NCBI GenBank assembly: GCA_001599755.1
Contig: BCHX01000002.1
Location: 310,001 to 374,000 of the forward strand
DNA length: 64,000 bases
Source: Gliomastix tumulicola
Taxonomy: Eukaryota; Ascomycota; Sordariomycetes; Hypocreales; Bionectriaceae
Reading direction: 5' to 3'
In this document: in pieces, positions 52,184 through 64,000 of the stretch
How the letters are laid out: each line of letters starts with the position of its first letter
How positions within the stretch are numbered: the stretch's first letter is position 1
Made by a program: the position numbers and the translations under genes
Notes under the pieces: model-generated
Databases searched by the model: none
What the model was told of the DNA's origin: nothing
Seen by the model: the letters and a program-made list of their open reading frames with translations, nothing else

Positions 52184-54653
52184 TCAGCTAGACGACTGAC
52201 CGTTCTCGGTCGACGGGCCGCCGTTGGGATCCTGATGTTCGAGTGGCCGCGGACCGCTCATCGACGCCGTGCTGGCCTCACCCGCAGTTCCATTCGGCCT
52301 CGTATGCCGCAAGGCAGCCATACTCGCGAGGGAATGGCCATGTGCACTGAGCCGCGGTGACCCTGTCGCTCGCTGGTTGAGTATGAAGCTCGCGTAGGCC
52401 AGGGGGCTGTTACTGGCCTGCTCGATGTGGTGGTCGGCATTCAGCAGCGGGTTCATCGACCCCATTGTCCCTACCCCTGCGTTCGAGAACTGAGGATGTG
52501 AAGGGGGCGGCGGCGGTATCGGAGGCAGTGTTCCGTGTGCATGCCCATGCGCTTGACCGTTCAGTTGATGGTGATGGGTGTGGTTGACTTGCGGGTCGAG
52601 CATCATGTCGACTCCCTCAACCCCCTCGGCTCCTTCAAAATCGTTATCATCATCGACCATTTCGTCGTCATATGTGTCGGGGGGGCGGGCGACAGTCGGG
52701 GGTATCATGTCTTCGTAGTACGCCGGCATAAAGTGGCGCATCGCAGCGTCATTCGGGTACCGTTCTCGCAGTTCAGCGTAGCGAGGGTCCTTGTTGAGGA
52801 AGTTTCGGAACTCCGTCACCATGTTCCCTGAAAAGACGCAGAAGACGTCTCGCTGGTGCTGCGTGAACTCTGGTAACTTGCGTTAGCTGCGTCCAACAAC
52901 ACGGAGAGCATGAGGATCTGCGCATACCTGGAGGAGCCTGCCGGCAGAATGGCTGGAACTCATCGCGCTGGAAAGCAGCCACACCTGTCAAGCTGAGATG
53001 AGTAAGACGGGGGCATGCGTTCAGCAGCCTCAAGATGCTCTGGCAAGGGTTATCAGCATGTCGTTCAAGCCGCATGGAAAACAGAAAGCACGCACCTTTT
53101 GGGTAAGATTGATACAGTAGCTAAGATGAACGCGCTCAAGACACGAAGCGTAAGCCTCTGAAGGGCCCGCGGGTGAAAATAGGGAGTTACCGCCCTGGGT
53201 CCTCATTCGGCGGCGGAAGGCGGCCTCTGCTAGAGCATTCACAGACTCGTCGGTGATGTGACTGCACTTCACCAGACCAATGCGCTTCAGCTTGGGCAGC
53301 ATCGCCAGTCGCTTGACGGAGTCATCCGTCAGATTCGTGCAGCATCCGAGATCGATGTAACGAATACGGTTGCAGTGAGACACCAGCCGCTTCACACCTT
53401 CGTCGGTGATCTGCCCGCAGTGGCCCAGGTGGACGTAGTGCAAGTTCTTGCCGAGCCTTGCTATCGCGTGGATGGCAACATCGGTGATCAGCCGGCATTT
53501 CTGCAAGACCAAGTTGCGAAGGCGCGGTGCAACGTCGACAATCTTCTGGACTGCGGCATCCGTGAGGCGGGCGCAGGATGTCAGGTCGAGGATACGCAGA
53601 TGCTCAAACGTTCTGTTAGACGCAATGCTCAGGAAGGCGTTATCGTCGATGAGCTCGCAGCTCGCGAGACGGAGTTCTCGGAGGCAGTTGCCCTTGACCA
53701 GGAGCGAGGTGATGGGCCCGTTGCCAATCTGGGCGCACTGGTGTAGGTCGATTTCGAGAATGTTGGGGCAATGCTCGGCAAAGGCGTTGACAGCTTCGTC
53801 ACGGAGTTGCACGCATTCGTTGAGTTTGAGCTGTAGAGGCATAGGACGTCAGTACAGTTAACAGATAAGCTAGGAAGGAGCAAGACAAACAAACCCTCTT
53901 AATGAATCTACAGTTCTGCGCCAGCGTGATGAGGCTCTCGTTCGAAATATTCTCGCAGCTCGACACGTTAAGCCCTTGCAGGCGTTTGCAGTTTTCAGCA
54001 ATGGCCACGATCGACTTCTCGGTGATGTGCTTGTCGTTGGAAATGTCGAGGGCAAGGAGAGACGAGCTCCCCTCGATCAGGGAGACAAGGCCCAGGTCTG
54101 TCAGGTTCCGGCAGTTTGTGAGCGTCAGACGCTCGACACGAGTGCAGACAGCCAACGACTGGACGCTGCCATCGTTGACACCATCAGCGAGATTGGCGAG
54201 ATTCAGCCGCCTGATGAAATCCCGGTAGCTGAAGAAGGGCCGCTCGTAGCCTAGGGTCCGGCAAATCTTCCTGTGGTTGTCCCAGTTTGTGCAAGCAGGG
54301 CGGTGCCAGAGCATGTCGACGGCGTTTCGAGCCCATCTTCGGCACACGAGCATACAGGCGAAGAGATCAGCGGGCGCGCCCAGCTTGGAGAAGACGGCCA
54401 TCAGGATCTCGTTGGGGAGCCGGTTGACCGGTGGCCAGCAGGCGTCGTCGACAGCCATGTCCTGGAAGTTGGGGAAGCCGACCGAGGACTGCGAGTCGTT
54501 GTTGTTATGGAAGAAGTCGGACTCCTCGTTATCGGGGGGAGCGGGCGAGTTTGTTGATGATGAAGACCGAGAGTCCTCTGGCTCGTTGGCAGCACGCAAC
54601 GGCCGCCGCATGGGAAGGGCGGGCCCGGCTGACAGGTCAAGCCCTGGCCGCAT
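52184..54653 (-). CDS. grr1: F-box/leucine-rich-repeat protein, GRR1-like SCF adaptor
   Basis: Substrate-recognition subunit of an SCF ubiquitin ligase; yeast Grr1 links nutrient sensing to cyclin turnover, and the Aspergillus orthologue is needed for sexual development. Exons 54653-53895, 53830-53096, 53039-52928 and 52869-52184 give 763 residues from the ATG at 54653. The F-box is at about 75-120 (VNRLPNEILMAVFSKLGAPA, LFACMLVCRRWARNAVDMLW). Some twelve cysteine-containing leucine-rich repeats follow (LTLTNCRNLTDLGLVSL, VHLGHCGQITDEGVKRLV, GLVKCSHITDESVNAL). The tail is acidic, then rich in histidine, proline and glutamine (VNHTHHHQLNGQAHGHAHG). A short conserved segment, EFTQHQRDVFCVFSG, follows the repeats. 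High confidence. Confidence 0.95.
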
Positions 54654-56551
54654 TATCGCATACGGTGGTCGTCCAGTGTCTTGTAGGGCGGTGAATAGCA
54701 ATATCGGTGCTTGTGCTCGTCGCGGCTCGCGTGTACGTGTATGTGACGAGCAGCAGCAATATTGCAGGGACTCGGTCGCGTCGTGGGGCTCGTGATCCGT
54801 TCCGGCGTCGTAAGTGAAGGTTTCTAGCAGGAACGATGTTGGGTATCGAGATTACTACTAGTAGTAGTGTCCGACGGCTGAACAAACGACAAACGCTGGC
54901 TGTAAGAAATGGGAAAGTGTCTAGGAGCTACGCAAGAAGCTCCTGCTTCTCTGGCTCGCGTCTGGCTCTGTGTTCCCGGCTCCGTCCTCGACAGCGCAGG
55001 AGCAGCTGAGGAAGGTGGTCGACGAGGGCACGAGAGGGTCAGGGGGAGGGAGAGGGCGGTACTGGCGGAGGGCCGGCAATAAAGCGACGCGGTAGGTAGG
55101 CAAAGAGGGAAAGAGGTCGTCGCCGGCGAAAGCAAAGCCGCGATGCAGGGGCTTGGGATGGATGCTGCCGATTGCTGAAGAATGACGGGGCTGTCAGAGA
55201 GAGGGAGGAGGATGTGAAATCCAAGGTCAAGCAAGACTGGATATGGGGGGTAAAGCAGGATGCCTGATTACTAAGACGGATGAGCAAGGTACCGGTACCT
55301 GAGATTAGCCGACGGACAAGCACCACGTCGCGGTCACGGTACACAAATTGGGCGCTGACGGGCCATGGCGTGGCCTGTGACAGGTGCCCAAATGCCTAAA
55401 GAGAGGGCGCCCCATCAACTGTAAAAGGCAAACCTAGCGGGCTCTGACAGCCTGCAGCGTCAGTGGGTGACGCCTCACAGCGAGGGCTGTGATTGGCCTG
55501 TCAGTACGAGGTCCAGACCACAGACGGTCGCCTTAACTTTGCCTGACCTTCCGTTCGTTGGCCTCCCTCCAGTCCCTCTCTGACCTGCCCGTCAGCGGAG
55601 TGTTGTACAGGACCAGAGAGGGGCCAGAGTACATCAACAGACATGTGGTTTCATGGGGGAGAACCACAAGGCACCCTCCCCATGCGGTAGACAGACGCCC
55701 TCCCGTCCCCAGGCGACCTCCGCCGCCGTGACCACATCGCCCGATCCAGAGTCGCTGGCGGACTTACTGCAAGGAGCTCCGCATTAGAAATATCACCTCA
55801 GGCTGGCTGGGGTGACGTCTGTGACCTCAGCGGTGACAACGGGTGCTACCTCAGGGTGCCTCTCGCTGTCACTAAATCACGCTGAGGGCCTGGGTGATCT
55901 GCCCGAGTCCCCGAGGGCTGTATGCAGCGCGGCTGTGGCAGGTCAGGTGAGCTTGTTGGAGGTGGTGACCTCGACGCCCGGGTCTGGTGAGGCCCATTCT
56001 TGGGCTGGCCGCCTTGCAGCGCGACCGTCGCACACAAGCTACAGGGCTGGCAGCATTTTCATCTGATCCCACTCTCACTGGCGAGGCGTCGTGGTAGTTC
56101 AGTCGGTGGGGAGACAGGCGCAGTTGAGTAATAATCGAGGCTCGGTGATATTTTTTATTCATGTTTTTGTAAATCCAGGAGCTGTGAGGTAGTTGACGGT
56201 AATTCTTCAGCCAGCAATCGTATCATCGGGTAACGTAGGCACTCCGATTACCCCTCCAACCTGTCGTAATGCCATACGAGTAAGATTTGTAGCTACAGAC
56301 TCCAACATCAGGCTTTTGCGGTTTCATGTACAGGATCCCCTCAATCGCATCTCCGCAAAGACAGCGCAGGTCGATATTGAATTCACAATATTACTAGAAA
56401 CGCTTTTCGCGGCGAACTCTACTAACTGACCGCCATTGATGTAGGGTAGGTAGGCATGATGATGACCACAGAATCTCAATCACGTGATGCACCTCCTCAT
56501 GATCCAAAGGTTTCCATACCCACAAAGCACGACAACGAGTCGCGTCTGTGA
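54654..56551. other. Intergenic, GRR1 upstream region
   Basis: About 1.9 kb. The left part should hold a long leader and the promoter of the GRR1-like gene, the right part the 3' region of the DUF3669 gene. No gene seen. CACGTGAT occurs near 56480. Confidence 0.45.
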
Positions 56552-57631
56552 TCAAAGAAAGTCTTCCACATATTCCCTATACTGCCCAATAAACTCTGAA
56601 ATATCGAATACGTGGCTCAGTCCTTGAAGTCGGATGACTTCGTCTGCTGCCTGCGAGTAAGCTTCGACAAATGCCTGGAACAGGCCTGGGCTGAGTCGGT
56701 GGTTGGGGATGAAGTACGCGTTGTCTCCAGTCACCATGGCGCCCTTGAACGCTTGATAGACAACTTGAGGGTCACTGCTCATGTCGACTGCCTCGCACTG
56801 GCCGAAGTCGATGAGATGGAGACCAATCTTGCGGTTCTGGAGCGACGGCTCGTCTTTGGAGTCTGGGCTGTCGATCGTCGACGAGCCCAACACAAACTCG
56901 ACATCGTCGCCGTCGACATGTGCGCCCCAGTGCATGACGGCGTACGCTTCCCCTAGAGTTTTAGCTAGGCCTTCGACATCAAATCCTAGATCCCGCAAAG
57001 ACTGTAGGCTCAGGATGAAATTGCGGAGAGAGAAGTGCGCCTGTGTGTACGTTTTGCGGCCCATGCCGAGGTACGGACGGACGAGGCAGTGTTTATTCGG
57101 CACAAGGTCTAATACGCCCTGTACAACGGTCGGACTGGAAGCGCGGCCCTCACTCTTCTCAGGCCCAGGATAGAATCTGTCGATAAGCGCCGACCTGATC
57201 GTCTTCGGCAGCGGCAACACGCGTTCCATTTCGACGACGTCGGATGAAGTCTGGACGTCGTTGGGAAGTGCTTCGACGATGGATCTGTATGTGTGCCCTT
57301 CGTCTGAAGTAACGAGTCTCACGGGCCGAGGAACAGAGACGCAGCAGTCCAGAAGAGGAGCGTAGTGCTGGAAACTGGCGTGAACGCGTTGATGAACTGC
57401 GAATTCGTTCTTCAGGTTCTGGGCTGAGCGGGCATTCTCGATGTGCTCCTTCTTCACGACCAGCGTATGTCCAGCCCGCTCGAAAATAGTGCCTTGTAGA
57501 CCTCTCCCAATTTCGGTTGCCTGTTCCCTTGGAGCTCGCTCCCGGGCGGCGAATGACGATGCCGTGCGGATAACGGCTCCGATCGCCAACTGCTGGAGCA
57601 CTGCGATGCTGTCGGAATAATGCTGAGCCAT
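56552..57631 (-). CDS. DUF3669 domain protein
   Basis: Single exon, 359 residues from the ATG at 57631. The C-terminal 200 residues contain the fungal DUF3669 signature: GEAYAVMHWGAHVDGDDVEF, VLGSS, then IGLHLIDFGQCEAVDM and the ending GDNAYFIPNHRLSPGLFQAF. The N-terminal part includes GRGLQGTIFERAGHTLVVKK, which resembles the glycine loop plus lysine of a kinase-like fold. With LIDFGQC near the activation-segment position, the whole suggests an atypical kinase or aminoglycoside-phosphotransferase fold. The family's biochemical activity is unknown to me. Members are numerous and patchy in filamentous fungi. Family assignment good, function open. Confidence 0.82.
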   Translation of the reverse strand: MAQHYSDSIAVLQQLAIGAVIRTASSFAARERAPREQATEIGRGLQGTIFERAGHTLVVKKEHIENARSAQNLKNEFAVHQRVHASFQHYAPLLDCCVSVPRPVRLVTSDEGHTYRSIVEALPNDVQTSSDVVEMERVLPLPKTIRSALIDRFYPGPEKSEGRASSPTVVQGVLDLVPNKHCLVRPYLGMGRKTYTQAHFSLRNFILSLQSLRDLGFDVEGLAKTLGEAYAVMHWGAHVDGDDVEFVLGSSTIDSPDSKDEPSLQNRKIGLHLIDFGQCEAVDMSSDPQVVYQAFKGAMVTGDNAYFIPNHRLSPGLFQAFVEAYSQAADEVIRLQGLSHVFDISEFIGQYREYVEDFL

Positions 57632-58807
57632 TGGAAGTGGTAGTTAAACACGAGTTTCTGAGCAATAAGGTTGTGTATTAGTAGAGGCGTTAGTAGGGAA
57701 AAGAATTTGGATGAAACTGTGGGAAGCCTTGGGCGTTTATAAGGGTCGAGTCTGGCGAGAAACTCGGGTGGCTGAAAAGTCGGACATGACGCCGTTGCCT
57801 TGAGGCTGTGCGAATAAGGTTCGCCTCTAGCAGATCATACTAGGGGTGGCCGGCTATGAAGCCCTATAGTCAACGGTATCAGCATGGTGAGCGACCCGTG
57901 AGCTTCCTTAGGCCTTGGTTCTCATGTGCTCGACATCTGGAATTCGTAGTCGGGGCCCTTCAGTTAGCGCATCTCTTCGGCTAGAACGCATATCTCTGTA
58001 GACTTGCAATGTTTGGCGAGCTGCCGACAACACCTCAGCTGGCATACGCCTCGTCAGATTGCTTGTGGTATGGGACCTTGCTGGAGATGTAGGAAGAAAT
58101 ACCCGAGATGGCTTCGATCCTCGGGCATGTTTGCTCTGGTTTCCCCACCCCAAGCGAGCCTTTCCCTCCCGTACCTGGAGAACACCTCTGAGATGACGCA
58201 TCAGTAGCTTGCTCACGAAGCACTCAGGATGGTGAGAGGGGTCTTCGGTATTATCGCCCGACGTTGGAAGACGTCTCTCGTGTCCCTATGGTAGCAAGTG
58301 GACAAGAGTGAAATGGTTGGATGAAGACGGCCCTAATTGCACTGACTTCAGAGCCCTGGGGAGGGTGCTGTCCTGAACGGCCAAAAGAAAACCCACCTGG
58401 GGCGTCTCTGGCCAGGTGTAGCTCACCATCCGCTCTGACCTGTACCTAACACCCTCCCTTAGGCCCTGAAGGTACGCTGGCAAACATCTTGCACTGTGCA
58501 CCTCGTCAGCGGCCTTTCATCTTCCACTGACACCGAAATCACCTTCTCGTCCCCACTCTGGGCAGCAAGTTCATCCGAATCTCAACACGTCATGGCCTCG
58601 AGATTTTCGTTTCCTCTTCCATCTCACAACACCACACGCACATATCGGATCGCTCTACCCAAACATCCGCATATACCCTCTCTCCATATCGTCCTGCGCA
58701 CATCATTTCGATCTTTCACAACTTGATCCTTCGTGTTCGTCATATTTGTACCTGATTCCCCTGTTTATCTATCATTCTCTCGCCTCGAGCACCCTTCGCA
58801 CCTCAAC
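57632..58807. promoter_or_regulatory. Divergent region, DUF3669 gene / giant DUF6606 gene
   Basis: About 1.2 kb between divergent starts, with no gene supported. The stretch before 58808 is pyrimidine-rich, as is usual in fungal core promoters and leaders. Confidence 0.45.
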
Positions 58808-61800
58808 ATGGCGCAGAAGCCTCTACTCGAGGCGCTGTTCAACCACCTCGTCCTACCACCACAGATCACTCTCAACCCTGCTCCCACTCCCGACACGACG
58901 GCGAACGGCCCCAGCAAGAAACGCGTCGAGGATGACGAGAAGACCGTCCAGGAGGAGCTCGGCGACCGCTTCTCCCTCGCGTGCCAGACGCTCAGCTGCC
59001 TCGTCCCGTCGGAGGTGGAAGTATGGAACGCCGTGTCCAGCGCGCTGCGGGCAACCCGACAGGTCAACCGAGACCTCATGAGCGTACAGACCGTCTTGCA
59101 GGCCCTCGTTCGTGTTCGCGACTCGCCCGATGACGAGAGCTGGGTCGCGCTGTACATCGCCTGTCAGAATGTTTCCTTGATTGTTCACAAAGACACGAAG
59201 TGAGTCCTCACCCCGCTCCTCCTCTATGAATCTGAGTTTGTATGCCGACGCGCCGATCAGAAAACAGTGTATCATCTTCGAGTCGTTTATGACCTCAGCG
59301 CCGAACAAGGATGTTCTCAGCGCTGCCGCGGCGCTTCGCCGTGAATTCCCAGACCGTTCCGCCTCGGTCCCCTTCGAGACCTTCGACACAGATCCTTTCC
59401 GAGAGGCCTTCGCTACTTTTCTCGTCCAAGCGGCGTCAGACACATTTGACCAGTTCGTCGCGACCGGCTCCAAAGGCGGCGTGACCGTCACCGAGGAGCG
59501 CGATGTTTGCAACCCAGCACTCGTCGACGGCATGCTCATGTCTGTTCTGGAGGGCGTCGGCGACGCTGTGAAGGTCCCTCGAGTCAAGAAGCACGTCCGC
59601 GGCGATCTCATTCTGGAGAAAGGCGCGATCGTTTGGCGACGCTCGCCCTACTGGCTCACGCTCCGCATCATGATCGAGAGGCAGATTCGCACTGTGAGGG
59701 AAGGCAATCACAGACCTTACATCAAATTCCTGCTCGCCACTGTACACGCGAAGCTTCTCGAGGACTGCTACGCTATTCTGCATCCCGAGCGTGTCAACAT
59801 GCTCATCGCGAAGCTGGCGCGGAGACTCGCCAAGCTGGAGGAAGAGCGGGAGTCCTCCGCGGGATCAACCCGGAAGCTGCTCGACATGTTCTTCCAACAG
59901 ACCGGCCCAACGTTCTTCGCTCATGTTCTGCAGACGGCAAGCATTAGTATCTCAAATGCGTGGTCGTCCTTCAAGAAGAGAACGCAGAGAGTCGTCCCCC
60001 GTCTCAATAGGGAAGTCTCGCCTGCAGACCTGCGCTTCGAGCTTGCGGGCAGCATCGGGTACCTTCGTGGTCTGCTCAATCAACCTCCTCCCCGGGCCGC
60101 CCGCAAATTATACACCACGACTCCCGCTGTCAAGGAAGTAGCTACTTTGCAAATTCCACGACTGGCTGAGCGTTTGGCCAAAATCGACATCAAGAAGCTG
60201 ACTGAGTCCGTACTGGGAGCAGTGAGAGAAGAACAGGCGGACGAAGCCTGCTCCCTTCACTTCCACGCGATGGCAGAAACCATCAATGCAGCCAAGACGT
60301 TTTGCAACGGCAACGTGATTCTCATGAGCAGAAGCCTGCTCAGTGTCTTTCAACACTGGGTAGCCATGGACAAGATAGCCATCGAGATTTGCCCTCTGTT
60401 GTCGCAATACAGGCCACCCTTCGACCCTCGCGCGCTCGACGTGCTCTGCCTACCGTCGTGGGAGGACATGGAGCATGTGAGAGCTGTGCAGGCATACCTC
60501 GCCGAGCGGACCAAGAAGGCCACATCGCAGGACGGCTGGACTTTCCTCGACAGGCCAATCGCGCCGAATGCCTTTCCTCACCGGTACTACCAGTCGCTGC
60601 AGGGCTCCGTCGTCCTGGGGAGGCTAGAAGAGGAGATCGATAAGGTGAACGAAGAGATGAGGGAGGCCAAGATGAAAGAGTTTGATAGGATGACCGAGAA
60701 GTACAAAGACCTGTCGGCCAAAGTGCAGCAAGAAACTTGCGAGTGCCGCTGGAGCCACGACGGCACCAAGGACATCACATCGTGTGTCAAGTGCTTCCAC
60801 GACAGACAGCGCTGGAGGATGAGGATCACCGTGCACGAGGACTTGCTGCCAGACAAGGAGAGTAGGGCGCCTGCCCGAGCTGCGGTGCTTCTGGAGATCG
60901 CAATGCCCCGGCACATCCGCTGGTACTAGTGTTACCGTGAGATAACGTGGCGCCTTATGGTTCTCGGCGACCCGACCTTCAAGACGAGTGAGAAGCAGGC
61001 TGCCACGGAGCTTGAAGACTTCAAGCCCCTCCGTGACTACCTGGGAAAGGACTACCTTGGCATCTCTGACGATGGCACAGCTGGAAAGACGCTGACGCTT
61101 GGCTCTGTCTCCAAGTCTTTTACCGGGACCCATTTCAGAAACATCCGCATGACCTATTCTTCTGAGGAGGTTCTAAAGCCCTTTGGGCTTTCCGTTGGAT
61201 ACTGGGGCTCGGAGAGTAAGGTCTGGGCAACGGACCTCACTTGCCGGGCTCCGAGCTACGAGCATCTGTTGGGATCGTGGATTCCCGCCTCTTTGGGGGA
61301 TCCCTACGGGGAGGTCGAGAACTTTGCCGAGGATACGTACGGACCGACGTCATACGAAATCGCGGGCAGCTTCACCCAGTGCCCCTACAACATGTCGATC
61401 CACGAATACTCAGCCTATCAACGAATCCTCTCCGCGCGAGCCCGGCGATGGATCGTCATCACGGTCGAGCTCGGAGCCACCAACATCAACTTCGGCAGCC
61501 TGACGGCCATGCGCTTCTTCAATCACATGGCGCTTCAAGTCGGACCAAATGTGCACCAGGAGGGCATTCGTGGCGAGGTCCATGGGACTTTCTTGGATGA
61601 TGCCTTCTGCAAGCAGCTACACGAGCAGATCAGCCGCCGCCTGGACTCGATCCAGAAGAACTGGCGTGAGGTGTGCTGTGCCAGCATTCTTGTCACCTTC
61701 AGTCTGCACTTGTATCATTTCTGCAATCCCAACTTCACAGAAGCAGCAAAGGAACTGCTGGAAAAGATTCGCGACATTCTTTCGGGCTGGATCATCTTCC

Positions 61801-64000
61801 TGAGGAGCGAGCTGAGGAGCACCGAAGACCCGGAGGTGGCCGAGAAGGCTTCTGAGCACTCTCTCTGGGCAGCTCTGCTCTGTCGTCAAACATTTTCGAT
61901 TCTCTCCAACGACGATACGGCTGAAGATGCCAGCCGCAACAAAGAGAGCCTCCTTCACTACCTTCGAGCCTCGATTGCCCTGCAGGAGAACGTCCGCACG
62001 GACATCTCCCGACTCTCAGAGCCGCTCAGGATGCTCCTCAAGTGCGACATGTGCGAGGCTTTTGCCAACAGAAAGGTCATCAACGAAATCATGGACCAAG
62101 ATGGGCATGCCACGCTCGAAGCCGCCATCAACGAGACCTGGCCTTGCGAGGGTCACGTTCGAAAGTATAATAACTGGAAGGCAAGCCTCAACGGCGACAA
62201 CTGCTGGGTGAGTGCTGAAGTCAGCAGCCGTGGATGGAGCCAGATGGTGCACTATCACTCAACGCAGGGCCATCTGCTGGTCGACCACGAGCCCCTGGGG
62301 AAGCTGCCGCTCAACATGAGCCAGGACGTGGGCATCCAAGAGCTCTTCGGCCAGCGTCGACTGCTCACTCGACCTTCACCTCTGCCCGGGATGAAGTACC
62401 AGCTCGTTACCCCGATCAACGGGCACGAGATTCACTTCGGCGAGGAGAAGGGCAGCGTCATCATCCAGGCGTGGTGTGGCAACGTTCGTCTGCATTTCAT
62501 CCCGCGGGATCGTCTGCAGCCACCGACCACAGATCGCGAGCTTCCCTCCAGTCTCGTGGAGGACTGCGTGCACTGGCTCAACGTGGCCACGGGCGAGCTG
62601 GAGATGCGCAGGAAGCCCGACATCTGGAGCATCTTGAAGTCCAGCACCTGGAAGCTCGACCTCCATCACATGACCATCGTCCGGAGACGGGATCTGACGA
62701 AGCGTAAGCCGGGGAGCTTCCTCGTCAAGCCGCAGTCCGAGGTCGCCCGGGCCATCCGCAATATATTCGCTGGGTTTGAGTACGCGGACAAGCTCACCAT
62801 CTATTCGGCCAGCGGAGTACTTCACGTCGAGATGAAACGCCTTGATCTCGACTTCTCCGTCACCAAGGCTGGCTGGCTCAAATGCAAGCAACTCGGAGCT
62901 TACGTGAGCGAGAACCAGAGCTTCGATGCGTTGCACGGTCTGGAATCTGGCATTGTCCTCGACGACGCGAACAACCGGGAGAGGAGGAGTCTCATCCTTC
63001 CCTTCGGCAAGCTGTCGTGGAGACGACGGGGTATGCACGTGAGCGTACACATCCAGAATGACGGACAGTACACGCGGTTCAGCATCAACAAGGTGCTTGG
63101 ACGTCTGGAATGCGCTCCCGATCCGTGGATCTTGTACCTCAAGGCGACCCTCCACGCCTTGACTTCCTTCCCGATCCCTGACGTGTTGACGGGCAAGACA
63201 GGCACTGAAGAGGCTCTACATTGCCTCGCCTCTGCCCAGAGCCAGCCCTGGAAGCCACTGCGTCATGGTGCTATCAGAATGCTGCTCACCTTGAGATCGC
63301 TGTCCCCGATCCGGTCCTGGTACCCAACTGAACGGAGAGTGTGCCAGTCAGTCACCTGGGATCCCAATCTCACCATGACTGTGCAGCACGAGGGGATTGG
63401 CCCCCTCGTGGACCGTATCCTGATCCAGTCTCGCTGTCTTGAGGCGTTTGAGACAGAGCAGACCGAAGAGAAGAGTCCAATGGCCCTCGTCGAAGTTCGA
63501 GAAGATGGCATCGGCCATCTGGAACTCCGCGGCCTCCTGCGCCGTCAATCCTACGAACGACATTGTCCCGTCAGCGAGTCACTGATACCTGGAGATGTTG
63601 TGCATGGAATAAATTTCTCGCCGCGGGATCTCGCGATGAGCTATGACTTTGAGACACATGTGTCTCGCGTCTTTTCAGCCGTGCGAATCCTCCGCCAAAA
63701 TCCCAAGACCCTGAACCAACGTCTCCTCAGGCTCGACAGCCTGAAGACTCTCTACGAAGAAGATGACAACGAGGAGAACGATACGGGACACTTTGTGCTC
63801 GGGTTCCATGAGAAGCTGAACGTGTCAGACCTCCAGAGCCAGCTCGATCTCAGCCCCCTCCGCTCTCTCGGGCCGGCGATCGAGACTTGCCGGCACGTCG
63901 ACGGGACCAGCGCTCACGAAGTAGCCTTCTTCATCGGCCTCATGGCGTTCAACCGGAGTGTCAGTGACTTCTTCCTCCAGTGGCTCGTCGCCATTGCCGT
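58808..64000 (+). CDS. Giant DUF6606/DUF3638-type protein (predicted ubiquitin-related hydrolase), partial
   Basis: Start of a very large fungal protein that continues past the window; relatives run to about 3,000 residues, with DUF3638 and DUF3645 regions annotated as ubiquitinyl hydrolase in the C-terminal part not seen here. Exon 1 is 58808-59199; a 61-base intron 59200-59260 joins to 59261 onward. The N-terminal DUF6606 region is recognisable: LLEALFNHLVLPPQI, RGDLILEKGAIVWRRSPYWL, RPYIKFLLATVHAKLLEDCY, NAWSSFKKRTQRVVPRLNRE, LLSVFQHWVAMDKIAIEICP and SLQGSVVLGRLEEEIDKVNE. At codon 687 (60927-60929) there is an in-frame TAG, after which the same frame is open to the window edge and still matches the family (YREITWRL, LTCRAPSYEHLLGSWIPASL). 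The gene may be a recent pseudogene, contain a read-through codon or a tiny intron, or carry a sequence error. Confidence 0.82.
60927..60929 (+). other. In-frame TAG in the DUF6606/DUF3638 gene
   Basis: Codons run TGG TAC TAG TGT TAC CGT GAG. Omitting nine bases (TAG TGT TAC) gives the expected W-Y-R-E run with no other change, and the downstream frame is open for more than 1,000 codons. Alternatively, a 45-base GT-AG segment 60885-60929 could be removed in frame, but it encodes residues that look conserved. Confidence 0.8.

Overview
The window is nuclear DNA of a filamentous ascomycete (Pezizomycotina, most likely a Sordariomycete). The evidence is short introns of about 45-130 bases with GTRNGT-type donors and CTRAY-type branch sites, two Zn2Cys6 transcription factors with the fungal-specific middle domain, ACS-type major facilitator transporters, DUF3669 and DUF6606/DUF3638 proteins, and a fungal GRR1. 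No ribosomal RNA gene, tRNA gene, CRISPR array or intact transposon was recognised.

Layout. 1-9.1 kb holds conserved housekeeping genes: 60S ribosomal protein L16, a BAG-domain HSP70 co-chaperone, glutaredoxin and the mitochondrial AIM18-like chalcone-isomerase-fold protein. 9.7-34 kb is accessory in character. It holds an intact intracellular chymotrypsin-fold protease-like gene, an N-terminal fragment and a C-terminal fragment of a second copy lying 10 kb apart on opposite strands, a decayed nucleoside-phosphorylase-like (PNP_UDP) N-terminus of the kind found in fungal NLR-like proteins, and a decayed DUF3632-like gene. The same stretch has an apparent catabolic cassette (two-module hydroxyacid dehydrogenase, Zn2Cys6 regulator, anion:cation symporter), an NmrA-like gene divergent from a second Zn2Cys6 regulator, another frameshifted relic and two unknown genes. 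35-64 kb is mostly conserved core: an ACS transporter, an OCRL-type inositol 5-phosphatase, DCP1, an ammonium transporter with a 4.4 kb upstream region carrying GATA sites, peptidyl-tRNA hydrolase, RVS161, GRR1, a DUF3669 protein, and the start of a very large DUF6606/DUF3638 gene that runs off the right edge.

How the genes work together. The clearest functional unit is 13.9-21.4 kb, where an oxidising enzyme, its probable regulator and its probable uptake system are adjacent. That unit lies between the two pieces of the broken protease-like gene, an arrangement that a single inversion of about 10 kb would explain. Two other points deserve a second look: a lone in-frame TAG in the otherwise open DUF6606/DUF3638 gene, and an AUG-less upstream extension of the BAG gene that encodes a membrane segment.

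Exon boundaries were set by eye from splice consensus and protein continuity. Every multi-exon model given with exon coordinates sums to a whole number of codons. The DUF6606/DUF3638 model is incomplete because it runs off the window. Family assignments come from recognising motifs, not from database searches.
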